DNA from: Vigna angularis
Taxonomy: Eukaryota > Streptophyta > Magnoliopsida > Fabales > Fabaceae
Length of the DNA: 64,000 bases
Direction: 5' to 3'
Assembly: GCF_016808095.1 (NCBI RefSeq)
Contig: NC_068975.1
Coordinates: 4,023,501-4,087,500 of the forward strand
The notes beneath the pieces are model-generated. The model saw nothing but the letters and a program-made list of their open reading frames with translations. It was not told the DNA's origin and did not search any database. The translations under genes were made by a program, and so were the position numbers. Positions 12,273 through 24,000 of this stretch are shown here, in pieces (position 1 is the first letter of the stretch; the number at the start of each line of letters is the position of its first letter).

Positions 12273-12375
12273 CAGATTTTTTTGTATAACTTGCACAAAA
12301 TTTGGATGGAAAACACCTGATATTATTAATAGCTGATTTGTGCATTACATGATAAACTTTCAATTGAAATAAAAT

Positions 12376-13575
12376 TTAAGATGTGATGCATTCCAGGTGT
12401 TGGGAATGACTTTTCCTGTTAAGTGTTCCAAACGGTAAGCTTCGTTCTTTAAGTTCTCCACAACCCTGAAAGGACCTTCCTAATTCATAGCCAACTTTCC
12501 ATCCATCCGGTTTGTTCGAGCATCTCCCGTCTTTCGCCAAACAAGATGTCCCTCGAAAAACTGCCTCGATTTTATCTTGGTGTTGTAGCAACGAGCGACA
12601 AGCCTTTTTTGACCTTCCGCCCGAACAACAACTATATCTCTTCTTTCCGCTAGGGTGTCCAACTCTGCCCTTAGGTGATCACCATTAACCTGTATGTCTT
12701 CCAATATCCTTTTGAGCATTGGTTCCTCCACTTCTACAGGCAACATAGCACCAGTGCCATAAGTGAGGTTAAAAGGCGTCTCTCTAGTTGTATCGTGATG
12801 TGTGAAGCGGTACCACCAATGAACTTCTTGTAACTTATCAACCCATGCTCCTTTAGTGCATCCAAAACGCTTCTTTAACTCATACACTATGGCTTTATTG
12901 GCAGCCTCTACCTACTCGTTCGTTTGAGGATGTTCCACCGAACTAGTGACATGCTTGATTCTTAAGTTCGAATAGAAATTCGCTAGCTGTTTGTCTACGA
13001 ACTGTCGACCGTTGTCCGTCACAATTGTTTGGGGCAAGCCAAAGCGATAAATGACCGTCCATACGAACTTCTGGACTTGCGCTGCTATTATCGTAGCCAA
13101 AGGTTCCGTCTTCACCCACTTAGTGAAATAGTCAATGGCTACCAAGAGAAACTTCTTCTACGACTGACCGATCAGAAAAGGTCCGACAATGTCCATTCCT
13201 CATTGTGCAAATGGCTAGGGAGACACCAAGTTACGCAACTCTGCTGGTGGCAAGTTGAGGTTGTTCCCATGTTCTTAACACTTTGCACATTTCTGCACGA
13301 ACATCTTGCAGTCTGTTTCCATCGTCAGCCAAAAGTACCCTGCTCGCAGCGCCCGTGCGCGAAGGGCTCGTTGCCCTGTATGCATACCGCATGTCCCTTC
13401 ATGCAATTCTCTTATAACATATTCTGCTTCGTTTGATGAGACACACTTCAACAATTAATCCCTGCCTATAAAGGTCGCCGCCTATGAACAAGTAACGAGC
13501 TATCTTTTTATCTTCCGTCGTTCGTATTGATAAGCCCTCCTCTTGTCTCTTGATCAACTCTCCAATTTCCTTTCT
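12376..13575 (-). pseudogene. Ty3/gypsy integrase, decayed (Tat-type element F)
   Basis: Read right to left. The zinc-binding N-terminus is at about 13290-13420, with a pair of His residues and a CAKC pair. The catalytic core follows: MDIVGPF (about 13185), AIDYFTKW (about 13130), IVTDNGRQF (about 13010) and a region ending in EHPQTNE (about 12915). The C-terminal part is at 12480-12887 (GAWVDKLQEV, HHDTTRETPFNLTYG). Stop codons replace expected residues after the CAKC pair, at both tryptophans of the PWPFAQW block, and before KKFL. It inserts element cDNA in intact relatives and cannot do so here. Confidence 0.85.
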
Positions 13576-14432
13576 CTAATCAAAATGATCGGATATCTCA
13601 AAGACCGACAAGCATTCAATGAAAGGCTTCAACAAGATTTGTTGAATGACCGAAGACAATTGGCCCTTCTCCTTGTCGCTAGCTAGCTTCGAAAGGATAT
13701 CGGCCCTAGCATTTTTCGTCCTAGGAACATGCTTGATTTCCACCACTTGGAATTGTTTAACCAATTCCTTAGTTCTGTGATAATAACGGAGCAGTTGGTC
13801 ATCTTTAATCTAAAAGCTCCCGTCCATCTGACCAACGACAAGTTGCGAATCCGTCCGGCATTCACTGGAAGTTGCCCCTAAGTCTTTGGCTAGTTCTAGA
13901 CCAACAAGCACTACTTCATATTCAACCTGATTGTTACTAATCTTGAACCGAAAGAGGATGGATTGTTCAACAAGTAATCATTTGGGCCCTCTAAGACAAC
14001 TCCCGCTCCCCCGCCTGTTCGGTCAACTGATCCGTCTACAAAGAGCTTCCAAGGTCGCGGAGGCTCTTCTCCCTATAGAGGCAATTCAACTGCAAAATCA
14101 ACCAAGTGTTGCCCTCGAACAGACCCGCGCGGTTCAAACCATAATCCAAACTCGGAAAACTCTACCGACCAACCTACTATCCTTCCCGTCAGATCTGGCT
14201 TTCACAATATCTTAGCAATAGGATGGTCGGTTCTTACCACCACTTGATGGCCTTGAAAATAAGGCCTTAAACGTCGTGCGACTATGATAAGGGCCAAGGA
14301 AAGCTTCTCCACTTGCTTATACCTTGTCTTTGCGTCATGTAGCATTTTTTTAATGAAATAGACAAACTTGAACTCTGGGTTTTCTTGGACCAAAGCTACA
14401 CGGACCGTTTCCTCCAATATTGCTAGGAACAA
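13576..14432 (-). pseudogene. Ty3/gypsy RNase H region, decayed (element F)
   Basis: Minus-strand peptides at 14202-14432 (VRVALVQE, YKQVEKLSLALI, ARRLRPYFQGH, VVRTDHPI) match the RNase H-like tail of gypsy reverse transcriptase. Peptides at 13576-13865 (VEIKHVPRTKNARADILSKL) match the second RNase H domain found in plant Tat elements. The frame shifts between the two pieces. The intact family degrades the RNA strand of the RNA:DNA hybrid. Confidence 0.8.
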
Positions 14433-15105
14433 CTACAAGTCGTGATTTGAATCAGGTTGACCTATTACGGGTAGGCTAGCCAGAATGCCTTTTAGCTCAT
14501 TGAAAGCCTCCTTACACTGGTTGTCCCAACTAGTCTCAACAATCTTCTTCATCACCTTAACGATAGGCTTGATTCGCCCGACCAATCTTGGGATAAACCA
14601 GGATAACGAAGTCAGCCTCCCTACTAAGCATTGTACCTCCTTAAGGTTTTGGGGGCATCTCATTTCTAGCACCAACCTACACTTGTCCGGATTCGCCTCT
14701 ATCCCTCTAGCCGTCAACATGAAGCCCAAAAATTACCCTACGGCTACCTCAAAGGTACACTTAGTCAGGTTCAACCTCATTCCAAACTTATGCACCTGGT
14801 CGAACACCTCAACAAGATCTTTCACATGATCTTCTAATGATCTACTTCGCACGACCATATCATCTACGTAAGGCCTCGCGTTTTCAACCCGAACGACATT
14901 ACCTCATACCAGTAATTTGACCCTTCAATGCTAAAGATTGTCTTCTCACTATTAGAGGATATATGGAAATTTTGTTATATCCCAAATATGCTTCCAAGAG
15001 TTTCTTCACCTCGGCATCTACTGTCAACCTCTTCTCTTCTCCAAGCCTCCTTTTCTTCTATGCCACTAGGCGGGCTTCTTTAAACATTGCCAATTTATGC
15101 GACAT
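14433..15105 (-). pseudogene. Ty3/gypsy reverse transcriptase, part 2 (element F)
   Basis: The thumb/connection part is clear at 14433-14729: GFMLTARGIEANPDKCR, EVQCLVGRLTSLSWFIPRL, CKEAFNELKGIL. Upstream at 14830-15105 the frame runs from CHKLAMFKEARLVA and EEKRLTVDAEVKKLLEA directly into YLGYN. The segment that normally carries the fingers (about 70 residues) is missing, so there is an internal deletion. The piece is cut on its N-terminal side by the solo LTR at 15111. Confidence 0.85.
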
Positions 15106-16415
15106 GACCCTGATAACAGTTGAAAAACTGTTATTTTTATACTTAATTTTGACATAAAAAACAAACTTTATGACTTAGAAACCAGCTTGGAATCATGTTT
15201 TTTCTTATGTTTTGGAAATAAGAGAGTTGGATGGGTTTTATGCTTGGTTTTCCTTGTTTGTGTAGGTTTTAAGATGAATTGAATGAAAGAAGTGAAGTAG
15301 CTAGAAGTTGGACTCAGAAAAGGAAGAAAAAGTGCACAAAAAAAGAGCCGCAAGTATCGCTCAACGCTACTAAAGTAGCGCTGAGCGGCACTCTGAAGTC
15401 CCGCAGTCAACGCTGAGGGGCAAAACTACAGCTAAACGTCAAAATAGAAGAATCGCACTTACCGTTGAGCGGTAATTACCGTTGAGCGGTAATTACCGTT
15501 GAGCGCCATTTTATTGGGCCTTGGGCCTATTTTCTGTAATTTTTAGGAAGCTATATAAGGTTTTAGCCGAATTAGGGTTAGTATCTTAGGACAAAAAGAG
15601 GCGAAATCATACTTTCTTCACCCCTTGGAGGAGGATTTTGGATGCTCAAGCTCTATTATTCAACTTCTAGGGTTCTATCTTCCATTCTTTCATTGTTTTT
15701 CATCTAGTTTCACCATGTCTATGGTGAACTAAACCTTCATTGTTGTTGGGGAACCGATGTAATCCTTTGAAACTCTCATGTATTGAATTGGTTCTTTAAT
15801 CTATATGCTTTCTTTCATTAATTGTTAGGGTTTTTCTTCTATACTCTATGCATGCTTTGTTTAACTCATTCAATTGCATGATCACTGATGTTATTTGTAT
15901 GGACACATATAAGTAAATCTAGAACAGAAGAAATTCTCCCAAGAGCAATATTGCCTACACATAGGGATAGGAGGATTGGTTTCCTTTAAGCTTATGTGCG
16001 AATGTAATGCATGAATAATTGTTAGGGAGACAAGACATTGTAAACTAGTGATTAGGAGTAGGCTTTCTTCACCGAGACATCGGGTTTAAGGTAAATTAGA
16101 AAGTGACATTAACATTAATGAAGAAAGATGAATTCTTGAATACATGAGTGTATAGGATGAATCGGAAACCCGCAACAACATAATCATTCATATTATACAT
16201 CAACCATTTTTGCATCTTTCAAGTCTATTAATCAAAACTTTGCATTCATGATTATTTTTCATAGTTCAACAACAATATTTTTGGTTACAAGTCGAAGATA
16301 ATGAACAAATCACATAACTGTTTAGGCTGTGAGTCCTTTGGGAAACGATACTTGGTCTTACCATTTTATTATTACTTGATACGATTTGGTACACTTGCCG
16401 AGGGTTAACAGACCC
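15106..16415 (+). mobile_element. Solo LTR, Athila-like family, with target duplication
   Basis: A single 1300-bp LTR (15111-16410) begins TGATAACAG, ends GGTTAACA and is flanked by perfect GACCC duplications (15106-15110, 16411-16415). Its reverse complement begins like the LTRs at 56032 and 59769 (GGCAAGTGTACC, TATCAAGTAATAATAAA), so it is the same family in opposite orientation. It contains CGCTCAGCG-type palindromes at 15355-15420 and three tandem copies of TACCGTTGAGCGG(TAAT) at 15470-15510. A solo LTR normally results from recombination between the two LTRs of a full element. Confidence 0.92.
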
Positions 16416-17030
16416 GTGGATAAATTATCGACATGTCAGTCGCAGGCTAAGCAAACGGATCACTGTTACGCTTTAGTTCTCTGCTGATGAGTTTAGCCTA
16501 TTCCTCCTCCAGTCCACTTCCAACGGAAGTAACTTGGTCTTCCATGCGCCCAAGGCCGAACAGTTTTGTCTCCCCGAGTGGCTTCATTTAGTCATCTATG
16601 TTGGTTTTGGGATCTAAATCTGCCATTGCCACTTCTGACCACTTGATTTTTCGTTGCGAAGTTCAGGGTTCAACCTTCAATCCCACAACATAACATTATA
16701 GAGGAACTTTTTGGTCGGCCCGAATGGTGCAAACGATACCCTTGTTGGATGGAAACTTAAGGGTTAGATGGGGCATTGAAACTATTGCCCCAAAAGCATT
16801 TAGGCAAGGCCTGCCTATAAGCACATTGTACAGGGTGCTAACTTCTACAAGCAGAAACCTGGTCTTTAACTCCTTAACATCTCGTTCAGTTCCGAGACAC
16901 GTTCTCAAATCCACGTATCCCCTCATATCCTCTCGTTCCCCTACAAACCCAACAATCTGCTCATTGTAGGGCACAATCAAGTCCTTCGAAAGATCAATTT
17001 GGTGGAAAGTTTTTCAGTAAAGGATGTTGA
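16416..17030 (-). pseudogene. Ty3/gypsy protease C-terminus and linker to reverse transcriptase (element F)
   Basis: Minus-strand reading from 17030: the intact residues INILY run into a TGA where tryptophan is expected, then KTFHQIDLSKGL. Next come VPYNEQIVGFVGE, YVDLRTCLGT, NVLIGRPCLNAFGAIVS and CTIRADQK, the C-terminal part of the retropepsin fold in this lineage. The linker (ADLDPKTN, KPLGETKLF, ELKRNSDPFA) leads into the reverse transcriptase, which resumes left of the solo LTR at 15110. Several stops are present. Confidence 0.8.
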
Positions 17031-19705
17031 TCGAATGATACGACTGTCGCGGTCATACAAATTTGATACAGATTAATGAATGCAGTATAGCTAGGATGTG
17101 ACTCCTAGGTCGTCTCTCAAGGAACAATATTGTGTGGTTCAGTCTCAGATTAAACACGTAGTGGGGGGTTTTTTTTTTTGAAATGTTTGTTTTTGCAATG
17201 AAAATTAAACGCGACTGAATTTAAAAACGTTGAAATAAATACGGTGAAGTAAAACGCAGTACAGTAAAACGAAATTAAAAACTGTGAAACAAAATTACTA
17301 CAGTAAAAACAAATTTACAGCAACAGTAAACAACAAAAATAAATCTGAACAGTAAAAACAAAAATACAGAAATACAGAGAATGAAAATACAGAAAACAGT
17401 AAAAACAATAAAACAATAAAAACAGAGACAAAATTACTGCAGTAAAATACAGAGAATAAATTTACAGTGAATGGATCAAAAATAAAATCATCAACAATAC
17501 AGTGCTAACAAAGTAGAAATTAAACGATAGACAAACAACGACAGAAATTACATTGCAACAGAAATTAAATTATAATAACAAAACAGAAGCAGTAAATTGA
17601 TCAGGAAATTTAAGAACAGAAATTGAAACCAAACTTTGCATTGAATTTAAATTGTGCATGAAATTATTACAACAAAGAAATTAAAACAGGAACCTAACGT
17701 GTAGTGTTTCTCAACCGTTTCAGCCACTACTGTCCCGTGCCATTCTCCATCTCTGTTCCAGCCGTCCTATGCCCAATCCGATGCTGAGCTTCCTTCTCCA
17801 CGGGACCCTCTCCTTCACTGAAACGTTACTCTCCTATAATACACTTCCTACACTACAAATTTTCAGAAATCTACACTACGGGAATGAGAGCTACTGGAAG
17901 AGAGGAAAACTCTCCCAGACTGTGCCACACTCTGCTCGGACCACACACATTCCTTTTATATCTTGGAAGTGAATGCTTCCTTCACTGGAAATGCAGATGC
18001 AGTGTCGTGTGGTGCATGCTGCGCATGCCTTCCATTCTGGTATACCATTACCATCCTTTTAAAATTAATTTCTTCCATCACTTTGTGCCAGAAATAAATA
18101 AGGTGGGGCCCTCAGTACACTTCCGCATGCTGCCTCATGCTTGCTTCTTTCCAACAGAGAATCCCCCACGGCAGTCACTCGTCTTGCCTCACACGTTGCA
18201 GCTGCTTCTTTCCTTGCTAGCTGAAAGTGTTAAGTTATTTCCGTGTGCACCATTTCTTCCCAAGGCTTCTCTTCCAGCATGTGACAACACCTCGTTTGGA
18301 CAGTGAGCTTGCTACAAACTCAGCTGGACGTCTTCTTCTTGGTGGTTGGACGTGGAGGCTTCTTCAAATTGTGTGCTGTTGGATGTTGGATCTGTGTACA
18401 ACCAACTTGGACGTGAAGATAGTAAGCTTCTCCCTCAAGGACGTGGCTTCTCCAAGTTGGACACCTGCTTGATGGAGCTACTGTCTATGGCTTCCTTTCT
18501 CAAAGTTTTCTGCATCAAACGTTCTCCAAGCTAGGCCGTGAACTTGTGCTGCTCTCCCTTCCAGCCGTGAGCTTCATCTTTTCTTGTGAACCTCCCTCTT
18601 TGCTGGACCATGGTGAAGCTTCTCATTGTTGGTTACCACCCTGCTGCTACCCATTCTAACGCTTCTTGTTGTGTGGTGTAGGCTGGCGTTCCCTCCAAGC
18701 TGCTTCTGTGAGCTGGACGATGATGTGCTGGTGTAGGCCTCCATCCGTAATCTCCCTAAAATCCAAGCTGGACATTGCAGTCAAAGGAACTGTTGAACAC
18801 CTTCCTTTGTGCTTTCCATTCTTCGCGTGAAGGCAGGCCCTCCATGTGTGTGCAGCTCTCTGCATTTCTGGGACGTGGCAGTGCTTGTTATTCTTCTTCG
18901 AGTGTGAATGTGTGCAGCCTTTGGTCTTCCAATTGCACCAAAGAAAATAATATCCCACATGCTTGTATGTGTTGCTGACATGCATCTTCTTCACGTGTTG
19001 TGTCCAAGAGTTGCGTGGCCTCCCACATCCATTCCAAAATATATTTTGTTCCATGTTTGACAAAATGATATGTGCAGGGGCCGTGTGTTAGATGCTTGCC
19101 AAAATAAATTCTGATGGTCGTGAAACCTATTGCATTTTGCAATCCCACATGTGCTTTCAATCAAATTGTCTCATTCAAGAATAGGTGGTCCCCCTTGTGT
19201 TTTCATATTTCAGCAAATAAGAAGCCGTGTGGTGCCCACTTCATTTCCATATTTTTCTTCAACCAAAACTAATAATGAGACCCTTTACTGAAATTTAATT
19301 CAGTCGTGACATGCCATGTACAATTCCGAATTGATACCCCTTAAAAATCCAAGAAATGATATTGCCATAAAACCTTGGACCGAGCACTTCTATTTTTAGC
19401 TAATTCAAACACAATATTTCATCTCAGATTTCTACTCATCACCACACAAAGTAAATCTTCCAAGTAAGTAACATACGTGCAAATGAACATTCTTCCAAAT
19501 TTCCCAAATTGTATCCAAAATTTTCCTGTAATTAATAATGTAAATAATTAGCTCAAATAATTCAAATTAGACAAAATAAGAATTATTGGGCCATTTAAGC
19601 AAAATTAGTAAAAACAGGAAAGTAACGGACATTTAAGCACAATTCCCGATTAGTTCTAGCATAATAAACTAAGTGAAGTGTATAAAATATCGACTCATCA
19701 CCGAA
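17031..19705 (-). mobile_element. Solo LTR of the element A family
   Basis: 2665 bp (17036-19700), beginning TGATACGACTGTCGCGG and ending CGACTCATCA. It is related to the LTRs of element A along its length: the CTAGGATGTGACTCCTAGG hairpin with GTCGTCTCTCAAGG near the start, and AATTAAGCAC.. and GTGAAGTG near the end. Flanks are TCGAA (17031-17035) and CCGAA (19701-19705), a 5-bp duplication with one later change. It splits the protease gene of the Tat element exactly after the active-site Gly-Ser-Ser. No internal region or second LTR is present. Confidence 0.85.
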
Positions 19706-19945
19706 CTCCCTTAGTCAATAAATACTTTTTCTACTTTGTACCGAGCGATAACAACAGTTATCACCATAGGATCATCCTGCTCAAGGTTGGGAGCATGAAA
19801 ATCCTCATCCGAAAACGTGATTGGTGGCATCGAGCATTTTCTTCACGTCTACCCTATGCACACTCTTTAATTCTCTCAAATGCCTCTTTCTCGCTGAGGA
19901 TATCGACCCTCCTCCAGCAAAGCCTCCATAGATGGTGTTAATGTG
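19701..19945 (-). pseudogene. Ty3/gypsy gag-protease segment with mutated active site (element F)
   Basis: The minus-strand peptides NTIYGGFAGGG, PPITFSDEDFHAPN, DDPMVITVVIARYKVEKV and FID-stop-GSS match the entry to the retropepsin domain of Tat elements. The stop (TAA) lies directly after the catalytic Asp, where this family usually has Gln (CAA), a C-to-T change. The rest of gag is missing, because the sequence runs into another LTR at 19946. Confidence 0.75.
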
Positions 19946-20957
19946 TGTTAACACTTTGGCAAGTGTACCGAATCGTATCAAGTAATAATAAATGGTAAAA
20001 CCAAGTATCGTTTCCCAAGAGACTCAAGGCCTAAACAGTTATGTGATTTCTTCATTAAATAAGACTTGTAAATGAAATTGTTGTTTTTATATTACGGAAA
20101 AGTAAACATGAATGCAAGTGTTGATCAATTGGATTGAAAGATGCAAAAGTAATTGATGTAAAATATGGAATGATTATGTTGTTGGGGTTTCCGACTTATC
20201 TTATCCACTCTCATGTATTTATGAATTCATCTTTCTTCATTAATGTTAATGCCACTTTCTAATTTACCTTAAACCCGATGTCTCGGTGAAGAAAGCCTAA
20301 TCCTAATTACTAGTTCACAATGTATTGTCTCCCTAGCAATTAGTCATGCATTACCTTCGCATAGAAGCTTAAAGGCAACCGATCCTCCTATTCACAATGG
20401 AGGTTTAGTTCACCATAGACATGGTGAAACTAGATGAAAATAATGAAAAGAATGAAAGATAGAACCCTAAAAGTTGAAGATAAGAGCTTCCGCACCCAAA
20501 ATCTGCCTCAAAGTGGTCAAAGGAGTGTATTTTCGCCTCTTTCTGTCCAAAGATACCAACCCTAGGTCGACTAAACCCTTATATAGGTTATTAAAAATAC
20601 AGAAAATTGGCCCAAGTCGAAGTTAACAGTGCTCAGCGGTGAGTGCGACACTTAGAATTAGCCCTCAGCGATGACGCTTAAGCGCGAGATAGTGTACTCA
20701 ATAAGCAAGCTTGGCGCTCAGCGGTGAAATGACGCTGAGTAGTGGCTGCGATTCTTCTTTTGTGCAATTTTCCTTCCTTTCCTGAGTCCAAGTCTTGCTA
20801 CTTCAACTTCTTTCATCCAATTCCTCTAAATTCCTACCAAAACAAGGAAAATCAAGCATAAAACCCATCCAACTCTCTTATTTTCACAACTTAAGCAAAA
20901 ACATGATTTCAAGCTAGATTCTAAGATATAAAGGTTGTTTCTGATGTCAAAATTAAG
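19946..20957 (-). mobile_element. Truncated Athila-like LTR
   Basis: It begins TGTTAACACTTTGGCAAGTG and follows the rest of the family (ATCGTATCAAGTAATAATAAA, the CCCGATGTCTCGG block, CGCTCAGCG palindromes at 20625-20750). It breaks off after GTCAAAATTAAG at about 20957, losing the last roughly 45 bp that the copy at 15111 retains. The break joins directly to the 5' LTR remnant of element E, so a deletion removed the end of one element and most of an LTR of the other. Confidence 0.8.
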
Positions 20958-21079
20958 TAGGAGTATTTCGGTCTTCAGGTGAAGAATTTAGTTCTTCATA
21001 AAATTAAAGTTATGTTCTTTCTTTATCAATGTAATGTTTCATTTTAGTAAATTTTATATTACTAAATTGGGATGTTATA
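20958..21079 (+). repeat. Remnant of the 5' LTR of element E
   Basis: From TAGGAGTATTTC to AAATTTTATATTA it matches 28010-28108 with few differences, including the blocks AGTTCTTCATAAAATTAAAG and ATGTTTCATTTTAGTAAATT. It continues about 20 bp further (CTAAATTGGGATGTTATA) to the primer site, showing that the 3' copy has lost that tip. More than 2 kb of this LTR is missing. Confidence 0.8.
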
Positions 21080-21083
21080 TTAA

Positions 21084-21097
21084 TGGTATCAGAGCAG
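21084..21097 (+). promoter_or_regulatory. Primer-binding site, tRNA-iMet, element E
   Basis: TGGTATCAGAGCAG, complementary to the 3' end of initiator tRNA-Met, the usual primer of plant copia elements and chromoviruses. It sits 4 nt after the LTR end. Confidence 0.85.
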
Positions 21098-24000
21098 TTT
21101 GTTCTTAAAAAGACCTGTGAGTTGTGGCTTTGTCGTGTCTCTCCTATGGAAGCTTAGTCTAAATGGTATGTTCTACCATTTTCTCCAAGTCTAGAGGGTA
21201 AAATCATGTATCTAACTAGAAGTTTTGAGGACAGAAAATGTCTTGATAGGAGTGATGAGGGTGCACAGTCATGACCTTTATTAGATATGGTTTTCCTTTC
21301 TTAATTCTGGAGGTTTAGGGTAAGAAAGAGTTGGGATTCCAGTGTTGTTTCCTAGAGTAAATTATGTTTTGTTCTTGCCTTTGTGGTAGGGTATTGTGCT
21401 CTATAGTGGTAGAGGAATGCAGATTCAAGGACAACTTGACCTGTAGACCTTCATTAGAATTGGTTTAAGCCTTTGAGACAATTGTTTGCCTCGAAGATAA
21501 GGAATTAGAAGACCAAGATTTAAGTGTCGCGAGATGGGTGGAGATATTGGTAATCTAGAAGTTATGTTTTTGGGTGAAGAAGTTTTCAAGAACAGAGTTA
21601 GAAGATCAGATATTGTATGAGTTGAGTTTAAAGGCTAGAATAAAATGAGCTTTGGGTAAGCATGGGGGTAATAATAAGGTTTGGAAAGTATATGAGAAGG
21701 AGAAGGAAGGTAGGAGGGAAGTGAGGTCGAACGGTGGAAGGCGTGGAGAGGTCTAGCCGAACGGTGGAAAGTGGTGAAGAGCTAAAGCCGAACGGTAAGA
21801 GGCAGGGGGAATTAAGCCGCACGGTGGAAGGCAGGGAGTGAGCAGGCCGAACAGTGGACAAGGAGGAGCGACCAGGTTTAATGGTGGGAAGCAGCGAAGG
21901 ACCTGAGCCGAACGGTTAAAGAGTTACATCCTAATTGTCACAGCTGTTATGATGGGGGGAAATTAATTACAGTAAAGGGAGCTATATTTAAGGAGAATTC
22001 AGTAGAAGGTAGAATTTCCAAGATGAAAGAATATGAGGTCTTTGAAGAAGAATGAAGTATTGTAAGAGTCTTAAGTTATGTGAATAGTTGGAAGAACATG
22101 GTCAAATTTTCTCAGCAAGTGGATATTGAGAATGATATTTCAAGATTAGTAGTTTGAATAGAAGAAAGGTTTGACCATTGGCTGAGATGAAAGATTTCAA
22201 GTGTTGTATGAAGGAGTTTATCAGGATGTTAGTTTGGTAGAAAGTGAAAGGTTAGAGAATTAAGAGCACGGTGAATGAGGAATGGAGAAGAAAGGTATTA
22301 GAACAGATGACAAATAGTGGTTACAATGTAAGTCGCTAAAGAGGGTATCAAGAATGATAAGAGAATCCAGGTTGATTAAGATGTTCAGGGTTATGAAGCA
22401 GCATGTTGGGGTATAACCAATTTTCTTCGGGCGTGGTTTTATGGTGATGTTCAATGATCAGCTGAGTTTGATCAAGAGTTGAATGTTAAGTTATAGAAGG
22501 CAGTAAGTTGGTAAGTTTAGATAAAGTCAAATGGTTGATGTTGCGGGTTAAGGGTATTATGAGGTTCAGAGTATTAAAGGTAGGGTTTGTATTTTTGATG
22601 ATTCTGAGTTGAAGAAGGTGATTCTGTAAGAATGTTATAAGATACATTAGCATTGGTGAGTACATGAAGAATTCTAAGTGATGTGGCGTTTGTAGAGTCG
22701 ATATAAGAGATCAGGTTTGAAGTTTATAGGAAGTGATTTATTGGCAAGGAAGGAAAGCGAGGGTGATGCATCACGTGTAGTTGAGCGAATGAGGATAACA
22801 AGTGTCATGGGAATCCAGGATGTCTGATGAATGTAAGTGAAGAAGATATGATGTTGTTCTTTCCTAGGTTTGAGGTGTGATCACAAGAGAGGTTTGATTG
22901 TTTCAACTTGTTTTTGGTGGTTATGGCCTTCAAAAGAAGTGTTGTGTTTTGAGAAAGAAAACCAATGGTTATGCATTAGAAGTGGATCAAGTTATAAATG
23001 AGAAGATGAAGGGTTGTAGAAGTCAGAAGATTTTAGCAAGGATAAGTGGAGAAGAAAAGATATATCTTTTTGGTGTAAGGATTTCGGTTGGTGTTCCGCA
23101 ACAAGTATGGGATTTTTATACCTTGGAGTAGTAGTGTTCACTCTGAAATGGTGTCTAAGCAGAACCGGTGTCTGTAATATTTTTATGGATGGTTCTTGTT
23201 GAAGTTGTGTAGTACAAGAAGAAGGTGGAAGCTTGGTTAGAGCAGTAGAGTTTGGACTCAGTGTAATCATAGGGAGAACTACACGGTTGAAGAATCTCAA
23301 AAGAGAAATAGAGGACATGTTGGAACAGTCTGGTATATGTCTTAACTATCAGGAGTGATTCCGGGCATGTTCGTTTTGAGGAGTAGAAACAGTGTTGAGG
23401 AAATAGAATGACAAGGTTATCAGGGAAGAGATATGTTATTAGGGTTTTGCCAGGTAATGGAAGTTTCAAAGTAGGTTCTTCGAGGGTGAATCTTTGTGGG
23501 TTACAATTGGTATGAAGGAAGTGTTCTTTCAGTAGATTCACTAGTACAAAAATAGTGTATAACGTAACGTCCAACCATTGAATAACCAACGTTAAAAATG
23601 AGCGGTGACATTTTTGTAAATAAATGCAATTATTAAACGTCGTTTAGAATTGTAATTCGACGTAAAAGTATATAAAACGTCGAATGACTTTTAAATTCAA
23701 CATCAAAAGGTTAGTGAATTCAATAAAAATTTGAGCGGGAGATTGAAAATTCATTCACTTTATCTTAGCGCGCGATACAATCTTCTCTTCTCAAACTTTT
23801 CTCGAACGAAGTTTGGCGAGCATCACATGTAATCTTTCTTTCGTTTGATACAAATGCATGTTAATTAATTACTTCATGTATGATTTTTGTTTGTTTTAAC
23901 CAATTATTTTTATGCTCTTGTCCTTCATAAGAGCATTCTGCTTTCTCTCTCACTATGACGAAACTTTATTTCGACGAACCCACATTTTGAATGTTAGTTT

